From the NCBI RefSeq assembly GCF_019799905.1, contig NZ_JABGCI010000005.1:62001-126000 (forward strand): a stretch of 64,000 bases of DNA, written 5' to 3'. This DNA comes from Trujillonella endophytica (GTDB taxonomy: Bacteria > Actinomycetota > Actinomycetes > Mycobacteriales > Geodermatophilaceae). The notes under the pieces are model-generated. The model was not told where the DNA came from. It was given only the letters and a program-made list of their open reading frames with translations, and did not search any database. Position 1 is the stretch's first letter; every line of letters starts with the position of its first letter. A program made the position numbers and the translations under genes. Shown piece after piece: positions 49,337 to 58,679 of this stretch.

Positions 49337-50746
49337 TCACGCCGGCACCTCGGACCGGACGTCGGGGCGCGACGCCGTCGGCAGCCCGCCCCGGACCAGG
49401 TCCGGCGCGGTCAGGTCGCGGCGGCCGAGCAGGGCCGCCGCCCAGTCCAGGGCGATGCGCTCCCTGCGGCCCCAGGTCGGCATCATCGCCAGGTGGTACA
49501 CGCGGTGCAGCAGCCAGGCGGGCAGGCCACGCAGCCGCACCCCGTAGATGCGGGCCACCCCCCGGTGCGACCCGAGGCCGGCCACCGACCCGGCGTCCCG
49601 GTGCCGGTACTCGACCAGCCCGCCGCCGCGCAGCGTGGCGACGAGGTTCCGGGCCAGGACCCTGGCCTGCCGCACCGCGTGCTGGGCCGTCGCGCCGCAC
49701 ATCGGCGCGCCGTCGTCCGGCCGGCGGGCTGCCGCGAGGTCGGGCACCGCGGCCCCGTCCCCGGCGGCCCACAGGTGCTCGGCGCCGTCCACCTGCAGCG
49801 TCGCCCGGGTGCGCAGCCTGCCCCGGGGGTCGACGGGCAGGCCGGTCCGCGCCAGCAGCGGGTTGCCGCGGACGCCGGCGGCCCAGACGACCGTGTCGGC
49901 GCGGAAGCGCTCGCCGTCGGAGAGCTCCACGACGCCGCCGACCATCGAGGTGACCTGCGTGCGCAGCCGGACGGTGATGCCGCTGTCGGCCAGGCGGGCA
50001 CGCGTGTACGCCCCGAGCGCCGGCGGCAGCTCGGGCATGACCTCGCCCTCGGCCTCCACGAGCTCGACGCGCAGCTCGGCCACGTCGAGGCCGGGGTACC
50101 GGCGGGCGGTCGCGCGGGCGAGGTCCTGCAGCTCGGCCACCGCCTCCACGCCGGTGTACCCGCCGCCGACCACGACGAAGGTCAGCGCGGCCCGGCGCCG
50201 CTCGGCGTCCGCGTAGTCGGCGGCCAGCGCCAGGCGGGTGAGGACCGCGTCGCGCAGCCGGACGGCGTCGGCGAGCGTGGTGAAGCCGACGGCGTGCTCG
50301 GCCAGTCCGGGCACGGGCTGCATCCGGCTGACCGAGCCGGGGGCGAGCACGAGCTCGTCGTAGTCCAGGACCGTGCCGGTGCCGTCGGGCAGCGTGAGGT
50401 GCAGGCGCCGCCGGTCGGGGTTCACCGCGGTCGCCCGGCCGGTGACGACGCGGGTCCCGCGCAGCGTCGTCCGCAGCGGCACGGCCACGTGGCGGGCCTC
50501 GATCCGGCCGCCGGCGACCTCGGCGAGGAACGGCTGGTAGGTCATCGACGGCGAGGCGTCGACGAGCACGACCTCCGCCTCGCCGCGGCGCAGCCGCCGC
50601 TCGAGCCGGCGCGCGAGGGTGAGCCCGACGAAGCCACCGCCGACGACGACGATGCGGGGGGCCCGCGGCGCCCGCGGCGGGTCCGAGGGCGAGGGCCCGC
50701 GGGGTGCGGAGCGGAGGGTGCGGTCCGGTGCGGGGTTCGATGTCAT
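49337..50746 (-). CDS. NADH dehydrogenase-like (NDH-2 type) flavoprotein, second copy
   Basis: This 469-residue protein starts at ATG 50746. It has FAD motif IVVVGGGFVGLTLARRL, NAD motif VVVGGGYTGVEAVAEL, and HLWAAGDGAAVPD. The C-terminal ~80 residues (GLPAWLLHRVYHLAMMPTWGRRERIALDWAAALLGRRDLT) look amphipathic, suiting membrane binding. It differs clearly from the copy at 13.8 kb. It is divergent from a NarL-type two-component system, which may control it. It transfers electrons from NADH to quinone without proton pumping. Confidence 0.87.
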   Translation of the reverse strand: MTSNPAPDRTLRSAPRGPSPSDPPRAPRAPRIVVVGGGFVGLTLARRLERRLRRGEAEVVLVDASPSMTYQPFLAEVAGGRIEARHVAVPLRTTLRGTRVVTGRATAVNPDRRRLHLTLPDGTGTVLDYDELVLAPGSVSRMQPVPGLAEHAVGFTTLADAVRLRDAVLTRLALAADYADAERRRAALTFVVVGGGYTGVEAVAELQDLARATARRYPGLDVAELRVELVEAEGEVMPELPPALGAYTRARLADSGITVRLRTQVTSMVGGVVELSDGERFRADTVVWAAGVRGNPLLARTGLPVDPRGRLRTRATLQVDGAEHLWAAGDGAAVPDLAAARRPDDGAPMCGATAQHAVRQARVLARNLVATLRGGGLVEYRHRDAGSVAGLGSHRGVARIYGVRLRGLPAWLLHRVYHLAMMPTWGRRERIALDWAAALLGRRDLTAPDLVRGGLPTASRPDVRSEVPA

Positions 50747-50865
50747 GCCCCCAGACGCTGGCCCTCCGTCCCCGGCGGCCACATCGGTCCGCGGCATCGG
50801 CCGTCCGAAACGGCGGGATGAGGCCGGGGATACCGCGGTCGGATCTGCTCCGCCCGCGCGCTGCC

Positions 50866-50871
50866 TAGGCT
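50866..50871 (+). promoter_or_regulatory. -10 element of the leaderless histidine kinase gene
   Basis: TAGGCT lies six bases before GTG 50878, with no ribosome binding site. Confidence 0.45.
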
Positions 50872-50877
50872 CCCTCC

Positions 50878-52176
50878 GTGCGGAGCGAGCGGGGCGCCGG
50901 CCTGGAGCGGGTGGACGCCTGGGCCCGTCGCCGGCCGGAGCTGAGCGACGCGCTGCTCGCCGTCGTCCTCGCCGGCGTGCTCGGGCCGGTCTCGCTCGCC
51001 ATGGTCCGCGACGCCCGCCTGGACGGAGGGCCGGCGGTCGCGGTGTGGGCCCTGCTCGGCACGCTGCACGTCGCGGTGGCGTTCCGACGGCGCGCACCGG
51101 TCCCCGCGTTCCTGGTGCTCGCGGCGGCGGAGCTGGGGCTGGCCGTGGCCCCGTTCCTCGCCGACGCCGGCGAGCCCGGCACCTCCTACCCCGCCGTCCT
51201 GCTGCCGTCGAGCCTCGCCTACCTCCTGGGGGCGTACTCGGTGAGCGCGTACGGCCGGCACCGGTGGCCGTCGCTCTCGCTGGCCGTCGGCCTCCTCGGC
51301 GCGCTGCTGGTGACCGTCCGGGTGGCGACCGACCCGGGGCCGACGACGGCCCTCGGCGCCGACGGCTCGGGCGAGCTGCTGCTGCTGGCCGCCGCGGCGC
51401 TCGGGGCGGTGGTCGCCGCCTGGGCGCTGGGCCGGTTCCGACGCGTCCGGGCCGACCAGCTCGCCGCCCTGGCGGAGCGGGCCCGGCGGGCCGAGGCCGA
51501 CCGCGAGCAGCGGGACCGCCAGGCCGCCGCCGAGGAGCGGGCCCGGATCGCCCGCGAGCTGCACGACGTCGTCGCGCACTCGGTCACGGTCATGGTGCGC
51601 CAGGCCGAGGGTGGGCGGTACGTCGCGGCCAAGGACCCCGCCGCCGCGGCGAGCGCGCTGGGCGCGATCGCCGAGACCGGCCGGACGGCGCTGACGGACA
51701 TGCGCTCCCTGCTGGGGGTGCTCGACGGGGCGGGCTCGCCGGGCAGCACGGACCCGCAGCCCACCCTCGACGACCTGCCCGACCTCGTGCAGCGGATCCG
51801 CGCCTCGGGCCAGCCGGTCGGCCTCCGGATCGAGGGCGAGCCCCGGCCGATGGACCGCGCCGCGCACCTGGCGGCCTACCGGCTCGTGCAGGAGGCGCTC
51901 ACCAACGTCGTCAAGCACGCCGGCCCGGACGTCGAGGCGGAGGTGGTGCTGACCTGGAGCCCGCGGGGCCTGCGGCTGCAGGTGACCGACCGGGGCTCGC
52001 CGCCCCGGGCCACGGACGTCCTGCCCGCCGGCGGGCGCGGTCTCACCGGGATGCAGGAGCGGCTGCACCTGGTCGGTGGCCGGCTGACCGTGGGACCGGC
52101 CGAGTCGGGAGGCTTCGCCGTCCTGGGCGAGATCCCGGTGGCCGGGGCCGGCGCCGTGCGGGGTGAGCGGCCGTGA
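50878..52176 (+). CDS. Sensor histidine kinase, NarL/DesK type
   Basis: This is a 432-residue protein. About five hydrophobic segments fill residues ~20-190 with no large external domain, so it may sense the membrane itself. A helical linker leads to the HisKA_3 motif ARELHDVVAHSV (phospho-His ~residue 229), followed by an HATPase with EALTNVVKHAG (N box) and GRGLTGMQERL (G box). The response-regulator gene overlaps its stop by four bases (GTGA). It is divergent from the NDH-2 gene. Confidence 0.92.
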   Translation: MRSERGAGLERVDAWARRRPELSDALLAVVLAGVLGPVSLAMVRDARLDGGPAVAVWALLGTLHVAVAFRRRAPVPAFLVLAAAELGLAVAPFLADAGEPGTSYPAVLLPSSLAYLLGAYSVSAYGRHRWPSLSLAVGLLGALLVTVRVATDPGPTTALGADGSGELLLLAAAALGAVVAAWALGRFRRVRADQLAALAERARRAEADREQRDRQAAAEERARIARELHDVVAHSVTVMVRQAEGGRYVAAKDPAAAASALGAIAETGRTALTDMRSLLGVLDGAGSPGSTDPQPTLDDLPDLVQRIRASGQPVGLRIEGEPRPMDRAAHLAAYRLVQEALTNVVKHAGPDVEAEVVLTWSPRGLRLQVTDRGSPPRATDVLPAGGRGLTGMQERLHLVGGRLTVGPAESGGFAVLGEIPVAGAGAVRGERP

Positions 52177-52847
52177 GCGGACCCGTCATCCGCGTCGTCC
52201 TCGTCGACGACCAGGCGATGATCCGCACCGGCCTGGCCATGATCGTCGACGCGCAGGACGACATGCGCGTGGTCGGCGAGGCGGGCGACGGCGCGCAGGC
52301 CCTGGACGTCGTCGCGGGGACGGCCTGCGACGTCGTCCTGATGGACGTCCGGATGCCCCGGCTCGACGGGGTGGCCGCCACCCGGGAGCTGCTCCGCCGG
52401 CACCCCGGGGGTCCGCGTGTGCTGGTGCTCACCACCTTCGACCTCGACGAGCACGCCTTCGCCGCGCTGAAGGCCGGTGCCGGCGGCTTCCTCCTCAAGG
52501 ACGCGCCGGCCGAGGACGTGCTCGCCGCGATCCGGACGGTGCACGCCGGCGACGCGGTGATCGCGCCGTCGACCACCCGGCGCCTGCTCGAGCACGTGGC
52601 CGCGGACCTGCCGGCCGGCCCCGGTGCGGACGACGCGCTGGCCGCGCTGACCGAGCGGGAGCGGGCCGTCATGGTCGAGATCGCCGCCGGGGCCACCAAC
52701 GCCGAGATCGCCGCGCGGCTGTACCTCGCCGAACCGACGGTCAAGACCCACGTCGGCCGGATCCTGGCCAAGCTCGGCCTGCGGGACCGGGTGCACATCG
52801 TCATCCGGGCCTACGAGAGCGGCCTCGTGCGCCGCGGCGGCCGGTGA
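52173..52847 (+). CDS. LuxR/NarL-type response regulator
   Basis: This 224-residue protein starts at GTG overlapping the kinase stop. The receiver domain has VVLVDDQAM, phospho-acceptor Asp in VVLMDVRMPRLDG (~residue 55) and Lys in LLKDAPAED. The C-terminal LuxR helix-turn-helix has LTERERAVMVEIAAGATNAEIAARLYLAEPTVKTHVGRILAKLGLRDR. It is the cognate partner of the preceding kinase. Likely targets include its own operon and the divergent NDH-2 gene. Confidence 0.93.
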   Translation: MSGPVIRVVLVDDQAMIRTGLAMIVDAQDDMRVVGEAGDGAQALDVVAGTACDVVLMDVRMPRLDGVAATRELLRRHPGGPRVLVLTTFDLDEHAFAALKAGAGGFLLKDAPAEDVLAAIRTVHAGDAVIAPSTTRRLLEHVAADLPAGPGADDALAALTERERAVMVEIAAGATNAEIAARLYLAEPTVKTHVGRILAKLGLRDRVHIVIRAYESGLVRRGGR

Positions 52848-52920
52848 GCAGCGGCGGGGGCTCCGGCCGATCAGGAGTGCTCGTCCCTGTCGGAGCACGC
52901 AGCGCATCGGGAGGAAGTCC

Positions 52921-53457
52921 ATGAACGCGTCGAAGCCGCTCGACCACCGGTTCGTGCCCCCGGCAGCGACGCGGAGGGTGCTACGGGCGTGGCGGCACCG
53001 GCACCGCCCCGCGACCGTCCGCCTCGATCGGGGAGCTCGGGCGACCACCTGGGCCGGTCGGCTGCTCGTGCTCTACGGCGCGGCGCACACCGCCGGCGCC
53101 CTGACGGTCGAGGGCGCCGCGCGACATGCCGGGGCGTGGTTCAGCGGCGAGTTGCGGGGAGCCGACCTCGCCGACATGAGCCCCGCCATGGCCGCGTACT
53201 GGCTGAGCGTGAACAGCTTCGGAGTGCCCCTCGTCGTGGTCGGCCTGACGGTGCTGTGGCTGGACGCCCGGGGCATCACACCGCCGTCGTTCATCGCCTG
53301 GACGCTGGGGACCTGGACCGTCGTCGACGCCGTCGTCGCGCCCATGCCGCCGCAGTGGCTGATCCCCCTGGCCGCGTCCGGGCTGCTGCTGGCCGGCCCT
53401 CGCCTCGCCGCCGGCCCGGTCATGAGTGGCCCCGCGTCCGACCGGTCAGGCGCGTAG
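52921..53457 (+). CDS. DUF6463-like membrane protein
   Basis: This 178-residue protein starts at ATG after GGGAGGAAG. It has a basic N-terminus of ~45 residues, then four hydrophobic segments (WAGRLLVLYGAAHTAGAL, AYWLSVNSFGVPLVVVGLTVL, FIAWTLGTWTVVDAVVA, WLIPLAASGLLLAGP). The layout matches DUF6463, of unknown function. Its 3' end overlaps the convergent hydrolase gene by 12 bp. It follows the two-component genes by 73 bp. Confidence 0.7.
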   Translation: MNASKPLDHRFVPPAATRRVLRAWRHRHRPATVRLDRGARATTWAGRLLVLYGAAHTAGALTVEGAARHAGAWFSGELRGADLADMSPAMAAYWLSVNSFGVPLVVVGLTVLWLDARGITPPSFIAWTLGTWTVVDAVVAPMPPQWLIPLAASGLLLAGPRLAAGPVMSGPASDRSGA

Positions 53458-54162
53458 GGCCGCCCAGAACGCCGCCCGCACGCCGTCGGCGCCCCACGCG
53501 TTCGGCTCGATCAGGTCGCAGAACCACAGGTCCCGCTCCCGTGGCCGCGGCTCGCGCTGCGTCGGGTCGCCGACGCGGAGCCCGTGCCCGAGGAACACCC
53601 CGGCGATCTCGGCGACGGCGGCACCGTTGCGCGCCGCGGCGCCACGGAGGGCCTCGTTCAGCTCGTCGATGACCACGACCGCGTCCGGCCAGGGGGGCAG
53701 CCCCAGCCGGCCGGCGTCACCGGTGCCGTCGCTGGGGTCGTAGACGGTGCCGACGACGACCCGGCCGCCCGGCGCCAGGAGACCGGCGATCTCCCCCAGT
53801 GCCGCGTCGACCGCCGTCCCGACCGAGCCGATGACCGCGCGAGCCGCCGCCGTGTCGCCGTACGCCGACAGCAGGTCGTTGCCGCCGATGGTGAGCGTCA
53901 CCAGCGTGGGCGACCGGGGCAGCGTCCGGAGCCGGGGCAGTTGCGCCTGCGCCAGCGTGCGGGTCGTCGCCCCGTCCGTCGCCAGCAGGGAGAACGCCGC
54001 CGCGGGGTCGGAGCTGAGCAGGTCGCGCCCGCGCCATGCGGGGAAGTCGTCGTCGCGGTTGCGGAACAGCAGGCTCGCGCCACCACGACCGGGGCCGCCC
54101 GCGTAGTCGTCGATCGAGATCGAGTCGCCGAGGGCGACGTACGACGGCGCCTGCACGCCCAT
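53446..54162 (-). CDS. SGNH/GDSL hydrolase with an altered catalytic His position
   Basis: This is a 238-residue protein. Block I is ALGDSISIDDYAGG with the nucleophile Ser, block III is IGGNDLL. Where the family normally has DxxHPN (catalytic Asp and His) it reads DLIEPNAWG, so the His is replaced by Glu. There is no signal peptide. ATG 54162 begins three bases after the helicase stop, so the two are co-transcribed. A standard esterase triad is missing, so activity is uncertain. Confidence 0.82.
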   Translation of the reverse strand: MGVQAPSYVALGDSISIDDYAGGPGRGGASLLFRNRDDDFPAWRGRDLLSSDPAAAFSLLATDGATTRTLAQAQLPRLRTLPRSPTLVTLTIGGNDLLSAYGDTAAARAVIGSVGTAVDAALGEIAGLLAPGGRVVVGTVYDPSDGTGDAGRLGLPPWPDAVVVIDELNEALRGAAARNGAAVAEIAGVFLGHGLRVGDPTQREPRPRERDLWFCDLIEPNAWGADGVRAAFWAALRA

Positions 54163-54165
54163 GGG

Positions 54166-56322
54166 TCAGGAACCGGTCCGCGCGCCCGCGCCCGGGCCCG
54201 ACTCGGCCGTCAGCGCGTCCGTCAACAGGGCCACCAGCGCCTCGTGCTGGACGTCGGTCGAGGAGGAGACCTCCTCGTCCGAGCCGTCGAGCGCCCGGGC
54301 GGCGAGGCCCGCCTTGCTGTCGATCAGCTCGGCGATCCGGGCGTCGATGGTCTGCGCGGCGATGATCCGCCACGCGGTGACCGGCTCGGTCTGGCCGATG
54401 CGGTGGCTGCGGTCGATGGCCTGGGTCTGCTCCGCGTCGGTCCAGGAGAGCTCTGCCAGCACCACGTCGGAGGCGACTTGCAGGTTGATCCCCACGCCCG
54501 CGGCGGTCAGCGAGCAGACGGCGATGGCGACGTCCGGGTCGTTGACGAAGGCGTCGACCTGCTTCGTGCGGGCCGACGACGTCTGGTCACCGCGGATCGA
54601 GGAGTAGCGGATCCCCTGCTTGTCGAACAGCTCCTCCGCGGCGTCCATGACGTCGACGTGCTTGGCGAAGAAGACGACCTTGCCGGCGCTGCGGGCGAGC
54701 TGGGCCGCGTAGTCGGCGGCGAGGCCGGCCTTCGCCTGGCCGATGCGCCGCATCATCGTGAAGACGTTCTCGCCGGTCGTCGACGCGTTCGCCTCCTTCT
54801 GCTCCCACCGGGCCACCCGGCGGACGAGCTCGGCGTCGATGCCGACGACGTCCGTGGCCGACGTCCGGGCCGCCAGCGCGCTCTCGTACCGCTTGACCAT
54901 CCGGCGGGCGAGGTCGCGCTCGGCCGCCCGGATCGACCGGCCGGCGGCGCCGTCGAGCTCGACGGGCAGGTCGGCGATGCGCCGGGCCGGGATGTCGGCG
55001 GCGACCTCGACCTTGCGGCGGCGGACGATCCCGAGGTCGATGACGCACCGGCGGGCCGCCGGGTAGAAGCCCGGGTCGGCGGGCGTCAGGCCGGTGTCCT
55101 CGAGGGCCTCCATGAGCCCGCCGAGGGGCTTGGACTCGTCGATCCAGCCGAGGAACTGCCAGATGGCCCGGAAGTCCTCGATGTCGTTGATCAGCGGCGT
55201 GCCGGTCAGCGCCATCAGCAGCGGCCGCGGCACCCGGGTCCGGATGCGCTCCGACAGCGCCAGCACGTTCTGCGACCGCTGCGACGTCCGGTTCTTGATG
55301 AAGTGCGCCTCGTCCACGACCATGCCGCGGAACCCGAAGTCGCCCAGCCAGCCCACGTGGCGGTCGAGCACCTCGTAGTTGACGACGACGATGTCGGCGA
55401 AGCCGTCGATGGTGTCGCCGTTGCCGTGGATGACCGTCGCCGGGCGGTGCGGCGTCCACAGCCCCGCCTCGCGTGCCCAGTTGGTCTTGACGACGTTCGG
55501 GACGACGACCAGCAGCGGATAGGCACCGGCCGCCTCCGCCGCCAACAGCGACTGCGCCGTCTTGCCGAGTCCGGGCTCGTCGGCGAGCAGGAAGGTCCGG
55601 TGCCCGTCGGCGGCCGCGGCGACCAGTCGCGCCTGGTGCGGCATGAGCTCGACCCCGCCCGGCGCGAAGCGCGAGGTCGGCGGCGGGAGCTCCATGCACG
55701 CCGGGTCGCCGCTGCCGGCCCGCTCGAAGGAGCTCAGCAGCGGGCCGAGCAGCTCCCACCCGGCGAGGCGGCGCGGGCGGGCGACGGGCGGCGGCACGGC
55801 GGAGTAGTCGGGGGCGAGGAACGGGTTCGCCAGCTGCCGGGAGACGACCGACTGCGGCACCACCCGGTTCTCCGACGAGAAGGCGGGCGCGGTCGCCGGT
55901 CGCGCCGGCGGCTCGGGCTCGGGGTCCGCCTCGATCCCCGCGGCGCGCTGCAGCTCGCGCTTCAGCGCGCGGGCGGCGTCCGTGACGACGGCGTCGTCGG
56001 CGAGCAGCGCCAGGAGGCCGGCGTCGCGGACCGCGGTCGTGGCCAGGATGGTGGCGATGCCGTCGAGGCGCTTGAGCTGCTCGGTCCGGCGGCTCTCGCT
56101 GCTGCCGTCGTCCGCCCGCACCCGGGCCCGCTCCTCGCGCAGGAGCAGCGCGACGACCTGGAACTTGGTGCGCGTCGAGGCCGTGACCTGGCCGCGCTGG
56201 GCGGCCGCCTCGACCTCGCGGACGGTGCGGGCGAGCACCGAGATGACGTCGGCGCGCTCGCGTCGCTGTGTCCGCGGGGCGGTACGGCGAGTGCCCTTCG
56301 GGCGCTGGCCTGGTCGAGCCAA
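54166..56322 (-). CDS. SNF2-family DEAD/DEAH helicase-like ATPase
   Basis: This 718-residue protein starts at TTG 56322, five bases after AGAGGAGA; no ATG or GTG is as well placed. The N-terminal ~200 residues are helical and basic. The ATPase has motif I DEPGLGKTAQSLL, motif II VVDEAHFIKN, motif III ALTGTPLIND, and the helicase C part has KVVFFAKHVDVMD, TAAGVGINLQVAS and the Arg-finger motif IDRSHRIGQT. It should translocate on double-stranded DNA and remodel protein-DNA complexes. No methylase or nuclease gene of a defence operon adjoins it. Confidence 0.88.
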   Translation of the reverse strand: MARPGQRPKGTRRTAPRTQRRERADVISVLARTVREVEAAAQRGQVTASTRTKFQVVALLLREERARVRADDGSSESRRTEQLKRLDGIATILATTAVRDAGLLALLADDAVVTDAARALKRELQRAAGIEADPEPEPPARPATAPAFSSENRVVPQSVVSRQLANPFLAPDYSAVPPPVARPRRLAGWELLGPLLSSFERAGSGDPACMELPPPTSRFAPGGVELMPHQARLVAAAADGHRTFLLADEPGLGKTAQSLLAAEAAGAYPLLVVVPNVVKTNWAREAGLWTPHRPATVIHGNGDTIDGFADIVVVNYEVLDRHVGWLGDFGFRGMVVDEAHFIKNRTSQRSQNVLALSERIRTRVPRPLLMALTGTPLINDIEDFRAIWQFLGWIDESKPLGGLMEALEDTGLTPADPGFYPAARRCVIDLGIVRRRKVEVAADIPARRIADLPVELDGAAGRSIRAAERDLARRMVKRYESALAARTSATDVVGIDAELVRRVARWEQKEANASTTGENVFTMMRRIGQAKAGLAADYAAQLARSAGKVVFFAKHVDVMDAAEELFDKQGIRYSSIRGDQTSSARTKQVDAFVNDPDVAIAVCSLTAAGVGINLQVASDVVLAELSWTDAEQTQAIDRSHRIGQTEPVTAWRIIAAQTIDARIAELIDSKAGLAARALDGSDEEVSSSTDVQHEALVALLTDALTAESGPGAGARTGS

Positions 56323-56650
56323 GTACTTCTCCTCTGGAATGCCGGGCGCGGTCCCCCGGCGGGACGCCGAGCACCGTCCGGCGAGCGACATCGCGCGGAG
56401 CCACGGCGTGGCCCCGACGGCACCGGCCGCAGGTCCGGCGCGAGACCGATGCCCGGAGTCCGGCGGCTCGCTGCCGATCGGAGACCGGGCCGCCGTTCGC
56501 TGGCCGGCGCCCCCACCCGCATCCGGCGATCCGTCGCCGGCCGGGCGGTGTCCACGTCGTGGACGGTGCTGCACCCCATGCTAGCTCCGCGCGGGCCCGT
56601 GCACCCTGCGAGGCGTCGCGCGGGGCGCGGCGCGCTGGTTGACTCGCCCG
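56323..56650. other. 328-bp gap without a gene
   Basis: This is the upstream region of the helicase gene (minus) and of the small acidic gene (plus). I see no convincing frame, strong promoter or repeat. CATGCTAGC near 56578-56586 is a short palindrome-containing motif. Confidence 0.4.
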
Positions 56651-56821
56651 ATGGTGTCTCCCATCCCCGAGCCCGAGCCGGAGCTCGATCCCGACCAGCC
56701 GGTGCCCGACGACCCGGGCGAGCTGCTGCCCGACGCCCCGGAGCCGCTGCCGCCGCCTCCGATCGAGGCCACCCCGGACGACCCGGGTGGCGACCCGGGC
56801 GGCGTGCCCGAACCGGCCTGA
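56651..56821 (+). CDS. Small acidic proline-rich protein
   Basis: This 56-residue protein starts at ATG 56651. Nearly all residues are Pro, Asp, Glu, Gly or Leu (PEPEPELDPDQPVPDDPGEL); it is disordered and strongly acidic. It has no ribosome binding site or clear -10. I do not recognise it, though such peptides are seen next to other genes in this group. It may be a chance frame. Confidence 0.35.
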   Translation: MVSPIPEPEPELDPDQPVPDDPGELLPDAPEPLPPPPIEATPDDPGGDPGGVPEPA

Positions 56822-56942
56822 GCCCGCTGGTTCGGCCGGCCGGACGGCTCGGCTGGCCGGGCCGGTGGGCCGCGGAGCAACCCCTCCCGGCCGCCGCACC
56901 GTCGGCGCTGGTCAGCGGCCCGGAACTGTCGTACCTCTCGCC

Positions 56943-56948
56943 TAGCGT
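56943..56948 (+). promoter_or_regulatory. -10 element of the leaderless HNH gene
   Basis: TAGCGT lies six bases before ATG 56955, the same hexamer and spacing as at 1112. Confidence 0.5.
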
Positions 56949-56954
56949 GCGGTC

Positions 56955-58679
56955 ATGGCGAGGGAGCGGCGATATGCGGTCGGGGTGACCGTCATGCCCG
57001 TCTCCGACCCGCCGTCGGAGTGGGAGTGGGAGCCGGCTGAGCCGGATCCGGTCCGGGAGCCGGAGACCCTGCCCGAGATGCTGCCCCGCGGGCGGAGCGC
57101 GGCGGAGAACGCGGCGCTGCTGCGGCAGATCGCGGCGGCGGAGTCGATGCTGGCCGGGTTGCGGGTGCAGGCGGTGATGGAGCTGGCCGCGGCCCGCCCG
57201 GCGGCGGCCGACCGGCAACCCGGCCGGCCCGGTGCCGCGGCCGATGCCGGTGAGGGGGCCGGGGCGGGGGCGCCGGAGGGGGTGAGTGAGTTCTTCGCCG
57301 ACGAGCTGGCGTTGGTGCTGAACTGCTCGCGGACCGCGGCCACGGTGCTGACCGACCAGTGCGCCGCGTTGTGGGAGAAGCTGCCGGCCACCCTGGCCGC
57401 GCTGGACGCCGGGGGCCTGGACTGGCCCCGGGCCCGGGCGATCGCCGACGAGCTGGGCTGGAAGGCCCGCGAGGTGACGCCGGTGGTGGTCGCCGAGGTC
57501 GAGGCCGCGGTGCTGCCCGACGCCGGAGAGCTGTCGATCCGGCAGCTGAAGGCCGCGGTGCGCCGGGAGCTGGCCGCCCGCGACGCCGCCGCCGCCGACC
57601 TCCGCCGCGCCGACGCCGAACGGGGCTGCGACGTGACCGTCCGCCCGGCAGGCGATGGGGTCAGCGAGCTGGTCGCGCGGATGCCGACCGAGTTGGCCGC
57701 CGCGTGCCGGGCCCGGGTGAGCCAGGTGGCGTGGGCGGCCAAGGAAGCCGGGGACGATCGGCTGCTGGGGGTGCTGCGCACCGGGGCGCTGGCCGACCTG
57801 GTGCTCCAGCCCTGGGACGACGACACCGCCTCGGTCACCGCCGCGATCACCGTCGACGTGCCGCTGTCCGCGCTGACCCCCGACCGGTTCCTCGCCGACG
57901 GCGCCCCGCTGCCCGCCGTGTCAGCTCCGCCGGGGACGGTGTCCGCGCCGACCGCGGAGGTCGACGGGGAGCCGATCACCGCCGCCCACGTCCGCCGGTT
58001 GCTGACCGACCTCGACGCCCTGTGCCCCGGCGGCCTGCAGCCACCGGCCGGCGGCAGCCTGCGGTACGCCTTCACCGACCAGGCCGGCGGGCTGCTGGCC
58101 GTGGCCACCGACACCGAACTGCGCACCGCCGCCCGCCGCGGCTGCCCCGACCACCGGACCGACACCGCCCACGCCACCGACGGCGGCCCCACTGCCGACG
58201 GCCCGATCGGGGACTGTGGCTGTCCGGTGCTCGGCGTGCCCGCTGCGGTCCACCGCTACCAGCCCTCGGCCATCCAGGTCCGCTACATCCACACCCGCGA
58301 CCGCACCTGCCGCCACCCCGGCTGCGCCGCGAAGGCCGCCTGGTCCGACGGCGACCACGTCGTCCCGCACGCCGCCGGCGGCGAGACCAGCTGCGAGAAC
58401 CTGTGCTGCCTGTGCCGCAGACACCACCGGCTCAAGACGTTCGCCCGCAGCTGGACCTACGCCATGGGACCCGACGGCACCCTCACCGTCACCACCCCCA
58501 GCGGCGTCACGCGCTGCAGCCGGCCCCACCGCCGACAACGCGCCGCCACCGCATCCCGCCGCCGATGTCCCGGCAACGACCCACCCCACCTGCCCCTCAC
58601 CACCCCACGCGTGATCACCCACCGACCGGCACCCCCGGCCGGCCTCCCGACCTGCGACGAGGACCCACCGCCCTACTGA
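56955..58679 (+). CDS. DUF222 and HNH endonuclease-domain protein
   Basis: This is a 574-residue protein. The DUF222 region (~residues 40-420) starts ENAALLRQIAAAESMLAGLRVQAVMELA. The HNH nuclease domain is CRHPGCAAKAAWSDGDHVVPHAAGGETSCENLCCLCRRHHRLK (~450-495), with two CxxC pairs for zinc and catalytic His. This is the family spread in many copies through actinobacterial genomes (the mycobacterial 13E12 repeat type). The C-terminal 80 residues are Pro/Arg-rich. No inverted repeats or target duplications are seen at its ends. Confidence 0.92.
   Translation: MARERRYAVGVTVMPVSDPPSEWEWEPAEPDPVREPETLPEMLPRGRSAAENAALLRQIAAAESMLAGLRVQAVMELAAARPAAADRQPGRPGAAADAGEGAGAGAPEGVSEFFADELALVLNCSRTAATVLTDQCAALWEKLPATLAALDAGGLDWPRARAIADELGWKAREVTPVVVAEVEAAVLPDAGELSIRQLKAAVRRELAARDAAAADLRRADAERGCDVTVRPAGDGVSELVARMPTELAAACRARVSQVAWAAKEAGDDRLLGVLRTGALADLVLQPWDDDTASVTAAITVDVPLSALTPDRFLADGAPLPAVSAPPGTVSAPTAEVDGEPITAAHVRRLLTDLDALCPGGLQPPAGGSLRYAFTDQAGGLLAVATDTELRTAARRGCPDHRTDTAHATDGGPTADGPIGDCGCPVLGVPAAVHRYQPSAIQVRYIHTRDRTCRHPGCAAKAAWSDGDHVVPHAAGGETSCENLCCLCRRHHRLKTFARSWTYAMGPDGTLTVTTPSGVTRCSRPHRRQRAATASRRRCPGNDPPHLPLTTPRVITHRPAPPAGLPTCDEDPPPY

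Noticed and set aside
54166..56322. SNF2 helicase as part of a phage-defence operon
   Set aside because: The neighbours are an SGNH hydrolase and unrelated genes; no methylase, nuclease or phospholipase-D partner is present.
56955..58679. HNH gene as part of a mobile element or homing intron
   Set aside because: No inverted repeats, target duplication, transposase or interrupted gene is seen; the DUF222/HNH family is widespread as stand-alone genes.
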